A stretch of 64,000 nt of DNA from CAWIKY01 sp963836905 (GTDB lineage: Bacteria; Pseudomonadota; Alphaproteobacteria; Caulobacterales; Hyphomonadaceae). The stretch covers positions 248,001 through 312,000 of the forward strand of contig CAWIKY010000003.1 in the NCBI GenBank assembly GCA_963836905.1, in the 5' to 3' direction. This document shows positions 43,188 through 54,409 of this stretch, in pieces (the stretch's first letter is position 1; every line of letters begins with the position of its first letter). A program made the translations under genes and the position numbers. The notes under the pieces were generated by a model that was not told where the DNA came from, ran no database searches, and was given only the letters and a program-made list of their open reading frames with translations.

Positions 43188-43957
43188 TGACCCAACGCTT
43201 CATCCCGCGAGACCATCACTATGCCCATCGCGGGCTCTGGGGCGGAGACACGCCGGAAAATTCGCTGGCCGCCTTCCGCGCGGCAGCGAATACCGGGTTC
43301 GGCATGGAGTGCGACGTGCGCCTCACTGCTGACAACGTTCCAATTGTCTTTCATGACCATGACCTGGTCAGAATGACCGGAGCGGACGGCACGGTCGAGG
43401 GAAGCCGGCTATCCGATCTGCAGCATCTGACGCTGGACCGGACCGAAGAGACTGTGCCGACCCTGGCCGCAGTCATGCGCGAAACGCGCGGCCGACCCAT
43501 GCTGGTTGAACTGAAAGCAGAGACCGGTACGGACCGTGACGCCTATGCCGATGCGCTCATGCAGGTTCTGAGCGCCCATGACGGCCCCTTCGCGATCATG
43601 AGTTTCGACGTATCGGTGTTAGAGGCGGTGCGGGCCATCTCCCGCGATGTCACGCTTGGTGTTCTGGTCCAGCCGCTGATGCTGCAGGACGCTATCGGTG
43701 TGCAGTCCCTGACCGAAACGGCGCGGCGGCTGAAAGCTGGTTATGTCGGCGCACACGTCATCGATTGTGGTGCGGCGCGAACTGTAGCAGATGCCCTGTC
43801 GCTCGATTTGCTGACCTGGACTGTCAGCATGCCGGAACATATTTCTCTTGTTGCGAACCATGCCGACGCCCTGATCTTCGAGCACCTTCCGATGAAAACC
43901 GTGCGCGATTACCGACGCAAGATGCCTGCCTATGCAGGTCTGGAGCGCGTCGCTTAG
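43187..43957 (+). CDS. Glycerophosphodiester phosphodiesterase family protein
   Basis: A 256-residue GDPD-fold protein with the expected YAHRGLWGGDTPENSLAAFRAA (catalytic His and Glu-Asn), GMECDVRLTADNVPIVFHDHDL (second His) and LVELKAE motifs. It would hydrolyse glycerophosphodiesters or related lipids. No signal peptide, so probably cytoplasmic. Translationally coupled to the RidA gene. Confidence 0.9.
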   Translation: MTQRFIPRDHHYAHRGLWGGDTPENSLAAFRAAANTGFGMECDVRLTADNVPIVFHDHDLVRMTGADGTVEGSRLSDLQHLTLDRTEETVPTLAAVMRETRGRPMLVELKAETGTDRDAYADALMQVLSAHDGPFAIMSFDVSVLEAVRAISRDVTLGVLVQPLMLQDAIGVQSLTETARRLKAGYVGAHVIDCGAARTVADALSLDLLTWTVSMPEHISLVANHADALIFEHLPMKTVRDYRRKMPAYAGLERVA

Positions 43958-44000
43958 GAACGACCCGCCGGAGGTCATCCTCTCCCTGTCAGAACGAAAC

Positions 44001-44035
44001 AAAGGCGCCGAAGGGTAGGCCCCCGGCGCCTTTTT
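44001..44035. terminator. Bidirectional terminator
   Basis: AAAGGCGCCG at 44001-44010 pairs with CGGCGCCTTT at 44024-44033, followed by T on the plus strand and preceded by A. It is placed between the convergent GDPD and TonB-receptor genes and can end both. Confidence 0.75.
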
Positions 44036-44044
44036 CTGCCGCCC

Positions 44045-45970
44045 CTAGCGCTTGAAGCGAAGCCCGATGTAGGCAGCAGCCCCCGGCGTATTGAAGCCGA
44101 TGACTTCGGTATACCGCTCATCCAGGAGGTTCTCGCCGCGCGCAAACACGTCAAGCCGGTCGGTTACAGCATACTCACCCGCGAGCCGGACCAGTATGTA
44201 CTCATCCAGCGTCCGGCGCGGCGTGAAGTCCGGATCGGAGAAACCGAAGAACAGGTCTTCGCTCTCACCGTTATAATCCAGGCCAAGATTTAGCGTGGCC
44301 CGCTCGTCGCGCGTCCGGTAGGTGAGGTTCAAACTGGCTGTATTCTCTGGACGACGCACCTCGATCAGATCGTCACCGCCGGTCGCGTCAAGATATGTGT
44401 AGGTGGCATCCAGCGTCAGAAGGTCGGTCAGTTGCGCCAGCGCCGTGATCTCAACGCCTGACCGCTCGGAATCCTCCGTCAGGTTTACCGGCGTGGAGGT
44501 GAAAGTTGTAAAATCGAAGACCGACTGGATCTCGTCTTCCAGATTGGCTTCAAAATAGGTCACGTCGACGACCACCCGCTCATCGAGCAAGCGTTGCTCA
44601 ACGCCGATATCGAAACCTTCGGAGCGTTCCGGCTTCAGGTCGGGATTGCCGCGGAACGAATTCGGGTCGAACCCGAAACGCTCGTTGAACGTCGGGTCGG
44701 TAATGCCCTCGCCATAGCTGGCATGGAAGCGAGTACCGCTTGCTTCGTGGAGCCAGGCTCCGGCCAGTCGGAAGGTCGTCGCGTCCTCGAACTCGTTGTT
44801 ATAGTCCTGCCGAATGGCGGCTGACAGAAAGACGGTCTGCGCAACATCGAGCGCGTACTCGCCGACCAGAGACGTCTGATCGTCCGTGCGCGTCTGAATA
44901 CCGTTGTCGAAGTCCAGCTCTTCGCGCTCTACCGCGCCGGTAAATGTGTGCTTCAAGCTTCCGGATTCAACAACGCCGGTCAGCTGGACGCCATAGTCGA
45001 TCCGTTCGCCGTCGCTCGCTCCGGTTTGGGCCCCGTCGGCAAAGTTTGTCAGCTCGCTTTTCGTGTAGCCGATGAAGGCACGTGGAATGAGCCGACCCTC
45101 AAGGAAGCTGCCCGTCATATCCAGCTTGGAGTATATGTCCTCGGTCTCCGCCCTTATGTCTGCATCCTGAACGGTTCCGAAATTGAACTCCTGACGGTCG
45201 CTTTCGAACTCTGAATCGACGAAACGCAGAACGCCCTCGATCTCGGTTTCAGGCGTCGGACGGAATTGACCCTTGAAGCTGGCGGTCAGGTTCTCAAACC
45301 CGTCATCTTCAAAACCGTCGGGCGCTTGCGAGATGCCGCCGGTGGAATAGACCTGTACTGCGCCCCGAACCCCGGCCCGTTCCGTTCCGCCTCCAAGCGC
45401 CGCGAACCCCCGGTAGGTGTCCATCGTACCGATCTCGGCCTCGCCTTCGGCTTGAAATCCCAGTTCAGGATCGCGCGTCGCTACCGAGATTACACCGCCA
45501 ATGGCTTCTGAACCGTAGAGCGCCGATTGCGGGCCGCGGATAACTTCTATTTGGTCCACGTCTGCTGAGACGAGACTGGCGAAATTGAACTCCGCTGAGA
45601 GCGGATCATTCGCTTCAATCCCATCGATATAAACAAGCGTCTGGTTCGCTTCGCTGCCGCGAATACGCACTTGCGTCAGCGCGCCCTGGGACCCGACGCG
45701 GTTGACCGCAACGCCCGGAACAGTGCGCAACACATCGGACACGAGTACAATCTGGCGGGCTTCAAGCGCATGCGCATCTATGACCGCCAGCGCCGAGCCG
45801 ATTTCACCGACAGGGCGCGGGACCAGACTGCCCGTCACCACGATTGTCTCTTCGCGCGAGACGTCATCGACGTTTGTATTGGCCAGTGGGGTTTGGGCAA
45901 GCGCTTGAGGGACAGCAATCGCTGCAAGAATGCCTGCGCCCGTGCAGGTCCTCAACAATGAGATTGACAT
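44045..45970 (-). CDS. btuB: BtuB-like TonB-dependent receptor
   Basis: A 641-residue outer-membrane receptor. A signal peptide ends near PQALAQT; the TonB box EETIVVTG is followed by a plug domain (DVLRTVPGVAVNRVGSQGALTQVRIRG, YVDGIEAND, IEVIRGPQSALYGSEAIGGVISV) and a beta-barrel ending in GLRFKR with the NLLDERYTEVIGFNTPG block. Cobalamin specificity is supported by the riboswitch immediately upstream. ATG 45970 starts the signal peptide. Confidence 0.92.
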   Translation of the reverse strand: MSISLLRTCTGAGILAAIAVPQALAQTPLANTNVDDVSREETIVVTGSLVPRPVGEIGSALAVIDAHALEARQIVLVSDVLRTVPGVAVNRVGSQGALTQVRIRGSEANQTLVYIDGIEANDPLSAEFNFASLVSADVDQIEVIRGPQSALYGSEAIGGVISVATRDPELGFQAEGEAEIGTMDTYRGFAALGGGTERAGVRGAVQVYSTGGISQAPDGFEDDGFENLTASFKGQFRPTPETEIEGVLRFVDSEFESDRQEFNFGTVQDADIRAETEDIYSKLDMTGSFLEGRLIPRAFIGYTKSELTNFADGAQTGASDGERIDYGVQLTGVVESGSLKHTFTGAVEREELDFDNGIQTRTDDQTSLVGEYALDVAQTVFLSAAIRQDYNNEFEDATTFRLAGAWLHEASGTRFHASYGEGITDPTFNERFGFDPNSFRGNPDLKPERSEGFDIGVEQRLLDERVVVDVTYFEANLEDEIQSVFDFTTFTSTPVNLTEDSERSGVEITALAQLTDLLTLDATYTYLDATGGDDLIEVRRPENTASLNLTYRTRDERATLNLGLDYNGESEDLFFGFSDPDFTPRRTLDEYILVRLAGEYAVTDRLDVFARGENLLDERYTEVIGFNTPGAAAYIGLRFKR

Positions 45971-46114
45971 GTTTCGTATCTCCGGTCCTGCAGCGGCGGA
46001 ACCGGACGTACAGGCATAGCGAAGTCCCCGTGCCCAAAGGCCCGGATTCCGGGACATTTCAGATGTCGCGTGACGGAAAAACCCCGCATTCCATGGCTGA
46101 CCCCGGCCGGGAAC

Positions 46115-46320
46115 TTACGACGGCGGGGCAGGTCTCCTGGCTTGCGGGTCAATGCAGTGACGTCGGCCTTCCCGGGTCGGGCCGAAGCCTGTTCCCAGTG
46201 ACACAATTTGACGTCGCCGCTCTCCGCTTACAGTTGCGGGCACAGCACCGGACCTGACTTTACGTCGCACCGGTTTCCCTCTTGGCCACAGCATCACGCT
46301 GCGGAACCCCGCCTCGTGTA
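46115..46320 (-). ncRNA. Cobalamin riboswitch
   Basis: Read on the minus strand, this leader shows the conserved cobalamin aptamer blocks in order: GAGGGAAACCGGTGCGA, the GCCCGCAACTGTAAGCGG block, the CACTGGGAACAGGC and GGGAAGGCC stem parts, and the B12 box AGCCAGGAGACCTGCC (plus 46127-46142). It lies 145-350 bases upstream of btuB and should shut off the receptor when adenosylcobalamin or a related form is abundant. The ends are approximate. Confidence 0.95.
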
Positions 46321-46406
46321 AGATCGCCAAATTGCAGACGCGTCAAGCCTGTTTGCTAAGGCAGGGCTTCATGTACCGCAGCGCGGGTTCACATGCCCAC
46401 TTCCCT

Positions 46407-46420
46407 TTACGTGCGCGTAA
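46407..46420 (+). promoter_or_regulatory. TTACG-N4-CGTAA operator before the thiolase gene
   Basis: TTACG at 46407-46411 and CGTAA at 46416-46420 form a perfect inverted repeat 38 bases before the thiolase ATG. The shape resembles sites of TetR/MerR-type regulators of acyl-CoA degradation in Alphaproteobacteria. The regulator is not in the window. Confidence 0.4.
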
Positions 46421-46458
46421 GCTAGACTTGCCGCAACGAAATTCAGGGAGGACCGGTC

Positions 46459-47703
46459 ATGGCCGAAGCTTACATCATCGATGCGTGCCGCACGCCGCGT
46501 GGGATCGGCAAAGTTGGTAAAGGTGCACTGGCAGACATGCACCCGCAGCATCTTGGCGCAGAAGTGCTCAAGGCACTGGCCTCGCGCAACGATCTCAACA
46601 CCGCCGATGTCGAAGATATCATCTGGGGCACATCCTCGCAGAGGGGCAGCCAGGGCGGCGATCTCGGCCGGATGGCGGCGCTGGATGCGGGTTATGACAT
46701 GAAGGCCAGCGGCGTGACACTCGACCGGTTCTGCGGGTCGGGCATTACGGCGGTCAATCTCGCTGCGGCGCAGGTCATGTCCGGCATGGAAGATCTGGTG
46801 ATCGCCGGCGGCACGGAGATGATGTCCTATACCTCCGCCAGCGCCGACCCGACAGCGCCGCCAATGATGGATTCAGGCAATCTGCGGCTCCGCGCCAGCC
46901 ACCCGCAGAGCCATCAGGGCGTTTGCGCCGATGCGATTGCCAGCATGGAAGGCATTTCGCGTCAGGCGACAGACGATCTGGCGCTCGAAAGCCAGAAACG
47001 TGCAGCCCACGCCATCGCCAACGGCCATTTCGACAAATCGCTGATTGCTGTTCACAAGGAAGACGGGTCTCTCGCGCTCGACAAGGAGGAGTTTCCCCGG
47101 CCGTCTACGACAGCAGAAGGCCTTTCGCAGTTGCGCCCTGCTTTCACCGCGATGGCAGACTTTCCGCTGAACGAAGAGGGTCTGACCTATCGCGGGCTCA
47201 TCAACGCGAAATATCCAGACCTGAAAATCGAGCATATCCATCATGCCGGTAATTCATCGGGCGTGGTTGATGGCGCGGCGGCAGTGCTCCTCTCCTCAAA
47301 GGCCTATGCAGACAAGCACGGCCTCAAGCCACGCGCGCGGATCGTCGCGACCGCCAATATGGGCGATTGCCCGACATTGATGCTGAATGCTCCGGTGCCA
47401 GCCGCCCGCAAGGTCTTGGAGAAGGCCGGGCTATCGCTTGATAACATTGACCTTTTCGAAATCAACGAGGCGTTTGCCGTTGTCGCCGAGAAGTTCATCC
47501 GAGATCTAAAAATCGACCGCGACAAGGTGAACGTGAATGGCGGTGCGATGGCGCTCGGTCACCCGATCGGTGCGACAGGCTCTATCCTCATCGGAACGGT
47601 TCTGGACGAGTTGGAACGTCGCGGCGGCAGATACGGGCTTGTCACAATGTGTGCAGCTGGAGGGATGGCTCCGGCCATCATCATCGAACGTATGGACAGC
47701 TGA
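46459..47703 (+). CDS. Acetyl-CoA C-acyltransferase (thiolase)
   Basis: A 414-residue thiolase that joins or cleaves acyl-CoAs. Nucleophile Cys in LDRFCGSGITAVNLAAAQ (about residue 94), catalytic His in NGGAMALGHPIGATG and second Cys in TMCAAGGMAPA. NEAFAVV is also present. Sequence type resembles long-chain FadI/FadA-like acetyl-CoA acetyltransferases, but direction of use is not decided by sequence. GGGAGGA precedes ATG 46459. Likely controlled through the palindrome at 46407. Confidence 0.93.
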   Translation: MAEAYIIDACRTPRGIGKVGKGALADMHPQHLGAEVLKALASRNDLNTADVEDIIWGTSSQRGSQGGDLGRMAALDAGYDMKASGVTLDRFCGSGITAVNLAAAQVMSGMEDLVIAGGTEMMSYTSASADPTAPPMMDSGNLRLRASHPQSHQGVCADAIASMEGISRQATDDLALESQKRAAHAIANGHFDKSLIAVHKEDGSLALDKEEFPRPSTTAEGLSQLRPAFTAMADFPLNEEGLTYRGLINAKYPDLKIEHIHHAGNSSGVVDGAAAVLLSSKAYADKHGLKPRARIVATANMGDCPTLMLNAPVPAARKVLEKAGLSLDNIDLFEINEAFAVVAEKFIRDLKIDRDKVNVNGGAMALGHPIGATGSILIGTVLDELERRGGRYGLVTMCAAGGMAPAIIIERMDS

Positions 47704-47721
47704 GAACGAAACGCGGGGCAG

Positions 47722-47898
47722 CTATAGCTTTGCCGCACGTAGAACCTCGTTCATCCGGGTCTGCCAGCCGGGACCGGTTGCCTTGAATTTCTCGATCACC
47801 TCCCGGTCCAGCCTCAAACTGACCGGGACTTTCGGATTGTCGGATTTCGGGCGGCCGCCGGAACTGATCTTTATCGTCTGCGCGCTGTGCTCGGACAT
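47722..47898 (-). CDS. BrnA-like antitoxin without adjacent BrnT
   Basis: A 58-residue protein with the BrnA C-terminal ribbon-helix-helix: KVPVSLRLDREVIEKFKATGPGWQTRMNEVLRAAKL. BrnA normally follows a BrnT RNase toxin gene. Here the upstream 150 bases contain no BrnT, so it is an orphan or a stand-alone regulator. ATG 47898 is chosen because the longer frame lacks similarity and AGGAG precedes it. A perfect palindrome lies 23 bases upstream. Confidence 0.78.
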   Translation of the reverse strand: MSEHSAQTIKISSGGRPKSDNPKVPVSLRLDREVIEKFKATGPGWQTRMNEVLRAAKL

Positions 47899-47920
47899 CA
47901 CAATCTCCTGATTCCGGTTA

Positions 47921-47932
47921 TCGTATATACGA
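47921..47932. promoter_or_regulatory. Perfect palindrome upstream of the BrnA-like gene
   Basis: TCGTATATACGA at 47921-47932 is a full 12-bp palindrome in the expected promoter region of the BrnA-like gene; an autoregulatory operator is plausible. Confidence 0.5.
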
Positions 47933-48049
47933 CGAATACATGTGACACCAGCTGGCTTGCATAAAACACCCAGGCCTGCGTCAGCCTGTCGGGGAACGCC
48001 GGTCCACGTGATTGGTTGTCCTGTCACATCCAATGATAGGAGTTTCGTG

Positions 48050-48271
48050 ATGTCGAAAGGAAAAGGCTACAACGAAGGCGACCGCGTGGAGTGGGACTGG
48101 GGCAATGGTACAGCCTCCGGCGAGATCGTGAAGGTCTACACGCAGAAGCAAACCCTGAAGATCAAGGGAAACGAGGTAACCCGGGAGGCCTCCGAGGATG
48201 AACCGGCCTACCGGATCGAGACCGAGGATTCCGAGGCGTTGAAAAGCCATTCGGAGGTCCGCAAGGCCTGA
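48050..48271 (+). CDS. DUF2945 (HVA1/TUDOR-like) small protein
   Basis: A 73-residue protein with the DUF2945 pattern: GYNEGDRVEWDWGNGTASGEIVKVYTQ, IKGNEVTREASEDEPAYRIETEDSEAL and HSEVRK. The fold is a small SH3/TUDOR-like barrel and the function is unknown. ATG 48050 is preferred because AGGAG lies upstream and the family begins there. Confidence 0.88.
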   Translation: MSKGKGYNEGDRVEWDWGNGTASGEIVKVYTQKQTLKIKGNEVTREASEDEPAYRIETEDSEALKSHSEVRKA

Positions 48272-48377
48272 GAGGACGCGTCCCCGCTGAAACAGAGAAC
48301 GCTCTGCCTTGACCTAACGGCAGTTTGCCTGCAGCTTTACGCTGCATTTCAGGGGGCTGAAGTCAGGGGATGAGCTC

Positions 48378-49568
48378 ATGAATTATATACAGGAAACGCG
48401 CGAAGCCGGGCGTGAGGTCTTTCCGGACCTCGTTCGCGCCGCCGCCCTGGTCGGGATCGCTCTTGTCAACGTCGCGCTGTTTGCCTGGCCGATGTCGAAA
48501 GGTGGCTACGTCGCTGGCGGGCTTGAATCCACGGTAGATCAGGCGGCCTATTTCTCGGTCAGTGCCCTTTTCCTGATGAAATCCTACACCTTGTTCTCGT
48601 TCATGTTCGGTGTCGGGTTCGCCTATCAGATGATGTCCGCCGACCGCGCCGGAACGGGGTTTTCCGGGCGCTACTGGCGACGCATTATCGGCCTGTTCGC
48701 CTTTGCGGCGATCAACATCGCCTTCCTGTTTCAGGGAGACATTCTGTTCGTCTACGCTGTTCTCGGGTCGATCCTGTTTCTCTTCCGCAAGAGTTCTCCG
48801 AAGACGCTCATCGGCTGGGGGATCGGGCTTTATGTCGTCCAGATCATCTTCATGCTGATCTTTGCGGGTTTGATTGCACTCGGAGAAGCTTTTGCGCCCG
48901 AGGAGATGCAAGCCGCTGCTGGAGAAATGGCCGCCGCGGGTGCCGCTTATACCGAGGCTTACCTCAATGCCGGCTTTATCGCCGTCATGCAGGCACGGGT
49001 CAGCGAATGGACGGGGAGTATCGGCTTTATCCTCGGCTTTCAGGGCTGGGGTACCATGGCGTTCTTCCTGTTCGGACTGGCTGCCGTCAGAAATGACCTC
49101 ATCTCGCGTGCCGATGCGCCTTTCTGGAAGCGCGCACGGCGGGTGTTCCTGCCCATCGGGCTCATCATCAGCCTCGCCGGGGCCTGGTTGGTGCTTCAGG
49201 GCACCTCGATGGTGTCTTCGGAAATGATGTGGGGAATGCTCCTGATTACGATCGGCAGCCCGTTCGCCTCCGCAGGCTATCTCGGCCTACTGGCAAAATG
49301 GACCATGGCCGGAAATGGCCCGATCAAGACCTTCCTGGCGCGTGGCGGCACCGCCTCGCTGACGGCCTACCTGCTGCAGGGGCTCATCTTCACGCTGATC
49401 TTCTACGAGTACGGCTTGGGCCTCTACATGCAGGTTGGCGCGGCGGGGTGCTTCGTCATCGCCCTTCTTGTCGCCATAGCGAGCATTGTCTTCACCAGCC
49501 TGTGGCGCACGAAGTTCCGCCGCGGCCCGACGGAAGAAGTTCTACGCCGCTGGACGTACCTGAAGTAG
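48378..49568 (+). CDS. DUF418 family membrane protein
   Basis: A 396-residue polytopic membrane protein with about nine hydrophobic segments. The start FPDLVRAAALVGIALVNVALFAWP and the C-terminal DUF418 region (GGTASLTAYLLQGLIFTLIFYEYGLGLY, TSLWRTKFRRGPTEEVLRRWTY) identify the family, whose transport or enzymatic role is not established. Single gene, no clear partner. Confidence 0.88.
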   Translation: MNYIQETREAGREVFPDLVRAAALVGIALVNVALFAWPMSKGGYVAGGLESTVDQAAYFSVSALFLMKSYTLFSFMFGVGFAYQMMSADRAGTGFSGRYWRRIIGLFAFAAINIAFLFQGDILFVYAVLGSILFLFRKSSPKTLIGWGIGLYVVQIIFMLIFAGLIALGEAFAPEEMQAAAGEMAAAGAAYTEAYLNAGFIAVMQARVSEWTGSIGFILGFQGWGTMAFFLFGLAAVRNDLISRADAPFWKRARRVFLPIGLIISLAGAWLVLQGTSMVSSEMMWGMLLITIGSPFASAGYLGLLAKWTMAGNGPIKTFLARGGTASLTAYLLQGLIFTLIFYEYGLGLYMQVGAAGCFVIALLVAIASIVFTSLWRTKFRRGPTEEVLRRWTYLK

Positions 49569-49773
49569 GTTGAGCAATCGATCACGCAGATAGCGTCGGG
49601 ATGCAGTTCCATTGCGGGGCACATGACCTACGCAGGCTCCAAGGCATGAGCGTTTGTCGATGGATTTGATGCTCACGCGTGCCTGTTCGGCCAGTGCCTG
49701 CCCGGCTGAAACTCAGCTCGCTTTGCAAAACTGCCGACTGGTCAGCATGCGTGTTCGCCGCTAGACCGCACTC

Positions 49774-52075
<2,302 letters not shown>

Positions 52076-52271
52076 AATCACTGCCCCGCACCTGTCAGCA
52101 GATTGACTGACCGGCTCCTAGAGGGAGCCCCTTCCGATTGCGCTCGATAGCGAGGTTTCAGTGGTCCACGCGGCAAATAACGCAACAGACGCGGTCAGCG
52201 CCCAGCTGCAAGGAACTGCACGCTTTTGCCTGCGTTAACGCAGAGGACCCTAGCCAACAGAGGACCGCTCT

Positions 52272-53483
52272 ATGTCAGTTCGAAACACCATGCTCGCCGC
52301 AATATCGGTTGCAGCCCTCACGCTTCCCGCAATGGCCGAGAGTCACACCGACACTGACATGGCCACCATGAGCGTAACCGGAAGCGATGGCACGGTTCTG
52401 ACAGCCTCAGCCCTGGAAACCTTTGACAGCCCGTGGGCCATGGCGTTCCTGCCCGATGGCCGCTCATTGGTAACCGAGAAGGCAGGCACGCTCTGGCTTC
52501 TCAATGCTGACGGAACCAAGGCCGGAACCATCTCGAATGCACCTAGCGTTACAGCGCGGGGACAGGGCGGACTGGGCGATATTATCGTGCACCCGGATTT
52601 TGCCACCAACGGACAGGTCTTCATCTCGTACGTCGAACGCGACGCGGCAGATGACAGCCTCAGCGGCGCGGTCGTTGAACGGGCCAGTCTGACGCTGACG
52701 GCCAATGGCGGCACCCTGTCGGACCGCAAGATGATCTGGAAACAGTCGCAGAAGGTGCCGGGCAACGGTCATTACGGGCATCGGCTTGCCGTGGCTCCAG
52801 ATGGCAACCTCATCATTACATCCGGTGAGCGCCAGAAGTTTTCGCCGGCCCAGAACATGGACATGAACCTCGGCAAGGTCATACGCGTCACAACCGATGG
52901 CGAAGCGCTTGAAGACAACCCGTTTTATGGGAATGGCGGCGTTGCTGACACGATCTGGTCGCTTGGCCACCGAAACCCGTTGGGTGTCGATTTCGACGCG
53001 AAAGGGCAGCTTTGGGTTCACGAGATGGGGCCAAAAGACGGAGACGAGCTGAACCTTATCCTGAAGGGCGAGAATTACGGCTATCCGGTCGTCTCCAACG
53101 GCGAACACTATAACGGCAAGCAGTTCTTCGGATCGCACGAAGACTTCCCGATTTACGAAAACCCCGCTTTGTCATGGACGCCAGTGATCAGCCCGGCGGG
53201 CTTCGTAATCTATGATGGTGACATGTTCACCGACTGGATGGGCGATGGCTTTATCGGAGGTCTCTCCTCACAAGCGCTGATCCGTGTCGAATTCACCGAG
53301 ACACCCCTCGACAATCAGGGCGCGGGTGGCGAGTCGCGCACGATGGAGACGACTGCCAGCGAGGCGGCCCGTTATGAATGGGGAAAGCGGATCCGCGATG
53401 TGGAACAGGGTCCGGATGGTGCCATCTATGTCCTTGAGGACAAGGAAGGCGCACGCCTCATCAAGCTCACACCCGCCGGCTGA
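52272..53483 (+). CDS. PQQ-type soluble aldose sugar dehydrogenase family protein
   Basis: A 403-residue exported six-blade propeller protein of the GDH-B/Asd (YliI) type. A signal peptide ends near PAMAESH. Family motifs are LDSPWAMAFLPDGRSLVTEKAG, GHYGHRLAVAPDGNLIITSGER, IWSLGHRNPLGVDFDAKGQLWVHEMGPKDGDELNLI and the C-terminal VLEDKEGARLIKLTP. It probably oxidises aldose sugars using PQQ in the periplasm; PQQ synthesis genes are not here. Confidence 0.9.
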   Translation: MSVRNTMLAAISVAALTLPAMAESHTDTDMATMSVTGSDGTVLTASALETFDSPWAMAFLPDGRSLVTEKAGTLWLLNADGTKAGTISNAPSVTARGQGGLGDIIVHPDFATNGQVFISYVERDAADDSLSGAVVERASLTLTANGGTLSDRKMIWKQSQKVPGNGHYGHRLAVAPDGNLIITSGERQKFSPAQNMDMNLGKVIRVTTDGEALEDNPFYGNGGVADTIWSLGHRNPLGVDFDAKGQLWVHEMGPKDGDELNLILKGENYGYPVVSNGEHYNGKQFFGSHEDFPIYENPALSWTPVISPAGFVIYDGDMFTDWMGDGFIGGLSSQALIRVEFTETPLDNQGAGGESRTMETTASEAARYEWGKRIRDVEQGPDGAIYVLEDKEGARLIKLTPAG

Positions 53484-53489
53484 GGCTCG

Positions 53490-54409
53490 TTATCGGGGAG
53501 ACTTGCCATCCAGCGTGCGAATATGGCCGTGGGCAGAAGCCGGTCGCGGCTCTCCTCAGGGATTGCCATTTCGCCCTGCTCTATGGCCCCGCCAAGTCCG
53601 GTCAGATGGTCGGCAAGGCTCTGGCTCAGCGCCAGACAGGATAGTCTGACGGCATAAACAGTTGCGATCAGAAAAAGCGGGTCGGGCGAAAGAACCTGCC
53701 TGCAGAGTGAGAGTAGCTCCGGCAGGTCCTCCTCCAGTTTCCAGGTCTCGTTCTTCGGACCACGTCCGAACTTGGGCGGATCGACAACGATTGCGTCATA
53801 CGTGCTTCCGCGGCGAACTTCGCGTCGCAGAAACTTCAGCACGTCATCGCAAATCCACCGGACCGGAGCCTTTCCAAGCCCGCTGAGCGTCTGATTATCC
53901 CGGCCATAGCCAATAGACTTGGGCGACGCATCGAGGTGGGTGACCTCGGCACCTGCTGCCGCTGCTGCAAGGCTCATCATTCCGGTATAGCCAAACAGGT
54001 TGAGCAGCCGGACGGGCCGGTTGACGCTGGAAATAAGGTCCTGAGCAAAACGCCAATGCACCGAGTGTTCCTGAAACACACCCATGTGCCGGAAGGCTGT
54101 CCGTCGCGCCGTGAACGATATGTCCCGCCAGCCCATCGGCCAGGTATCCGCAAGACGCGGATCGCCCAGTTCCCAGCGCCCACGCTCATCCTCGCCCGAT
54201 GCTGCAAAGATCGCATCCGCAGCCCAGCGGTCCACTGGGATGGCCGGGGCCCAGAAAGCTTGTGGATCAGGCCGGTCGACCGTCTGCGTACCGAAACGCT
54301 CCAGCTTGCGCCCGTCGCCGGAATCCAGAAGCGCATAATCTTGCCAGTCATCGGCTATCAAAACGACAGGCGGTGTAACCAGCGGCCGTATATCAGCTGG
54401 CGCCATCAT
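53490..54409 (-). CDS. RlmI-like class I SAM-dependent methyltransferase, C-terminal indel
   Basis: SAM-dependent methyltransferase of the RlmI-like group: VRLLNLFGYTGMMSLAAAAAGAEVTHLDASPKSIGYGRDNQ is the cofactor site and YDAIVVDPPKFGRGPKNETWK the catalytic NPPY-like region. The substrate is probably RNA. As read, the frame runs to 53426, over the end of the neighbouring gene. Adding one C at plus 53510-53511 gives ARWDGKSPR and stop 53490-53492, which avoids the overlap and suits the family. ATG 54409 (or 54406) overlaps the upstream TrmH-like gene by about 17 bases, indicating coupling. Confidence 0.85.

Noticed and set aside
52113..52129. Hairpin GGCTCC/GGAGCC after purL as a terminator
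   Set aside because: The stem is only 6 bp and is followed by CCTTCC rather than a T-run.
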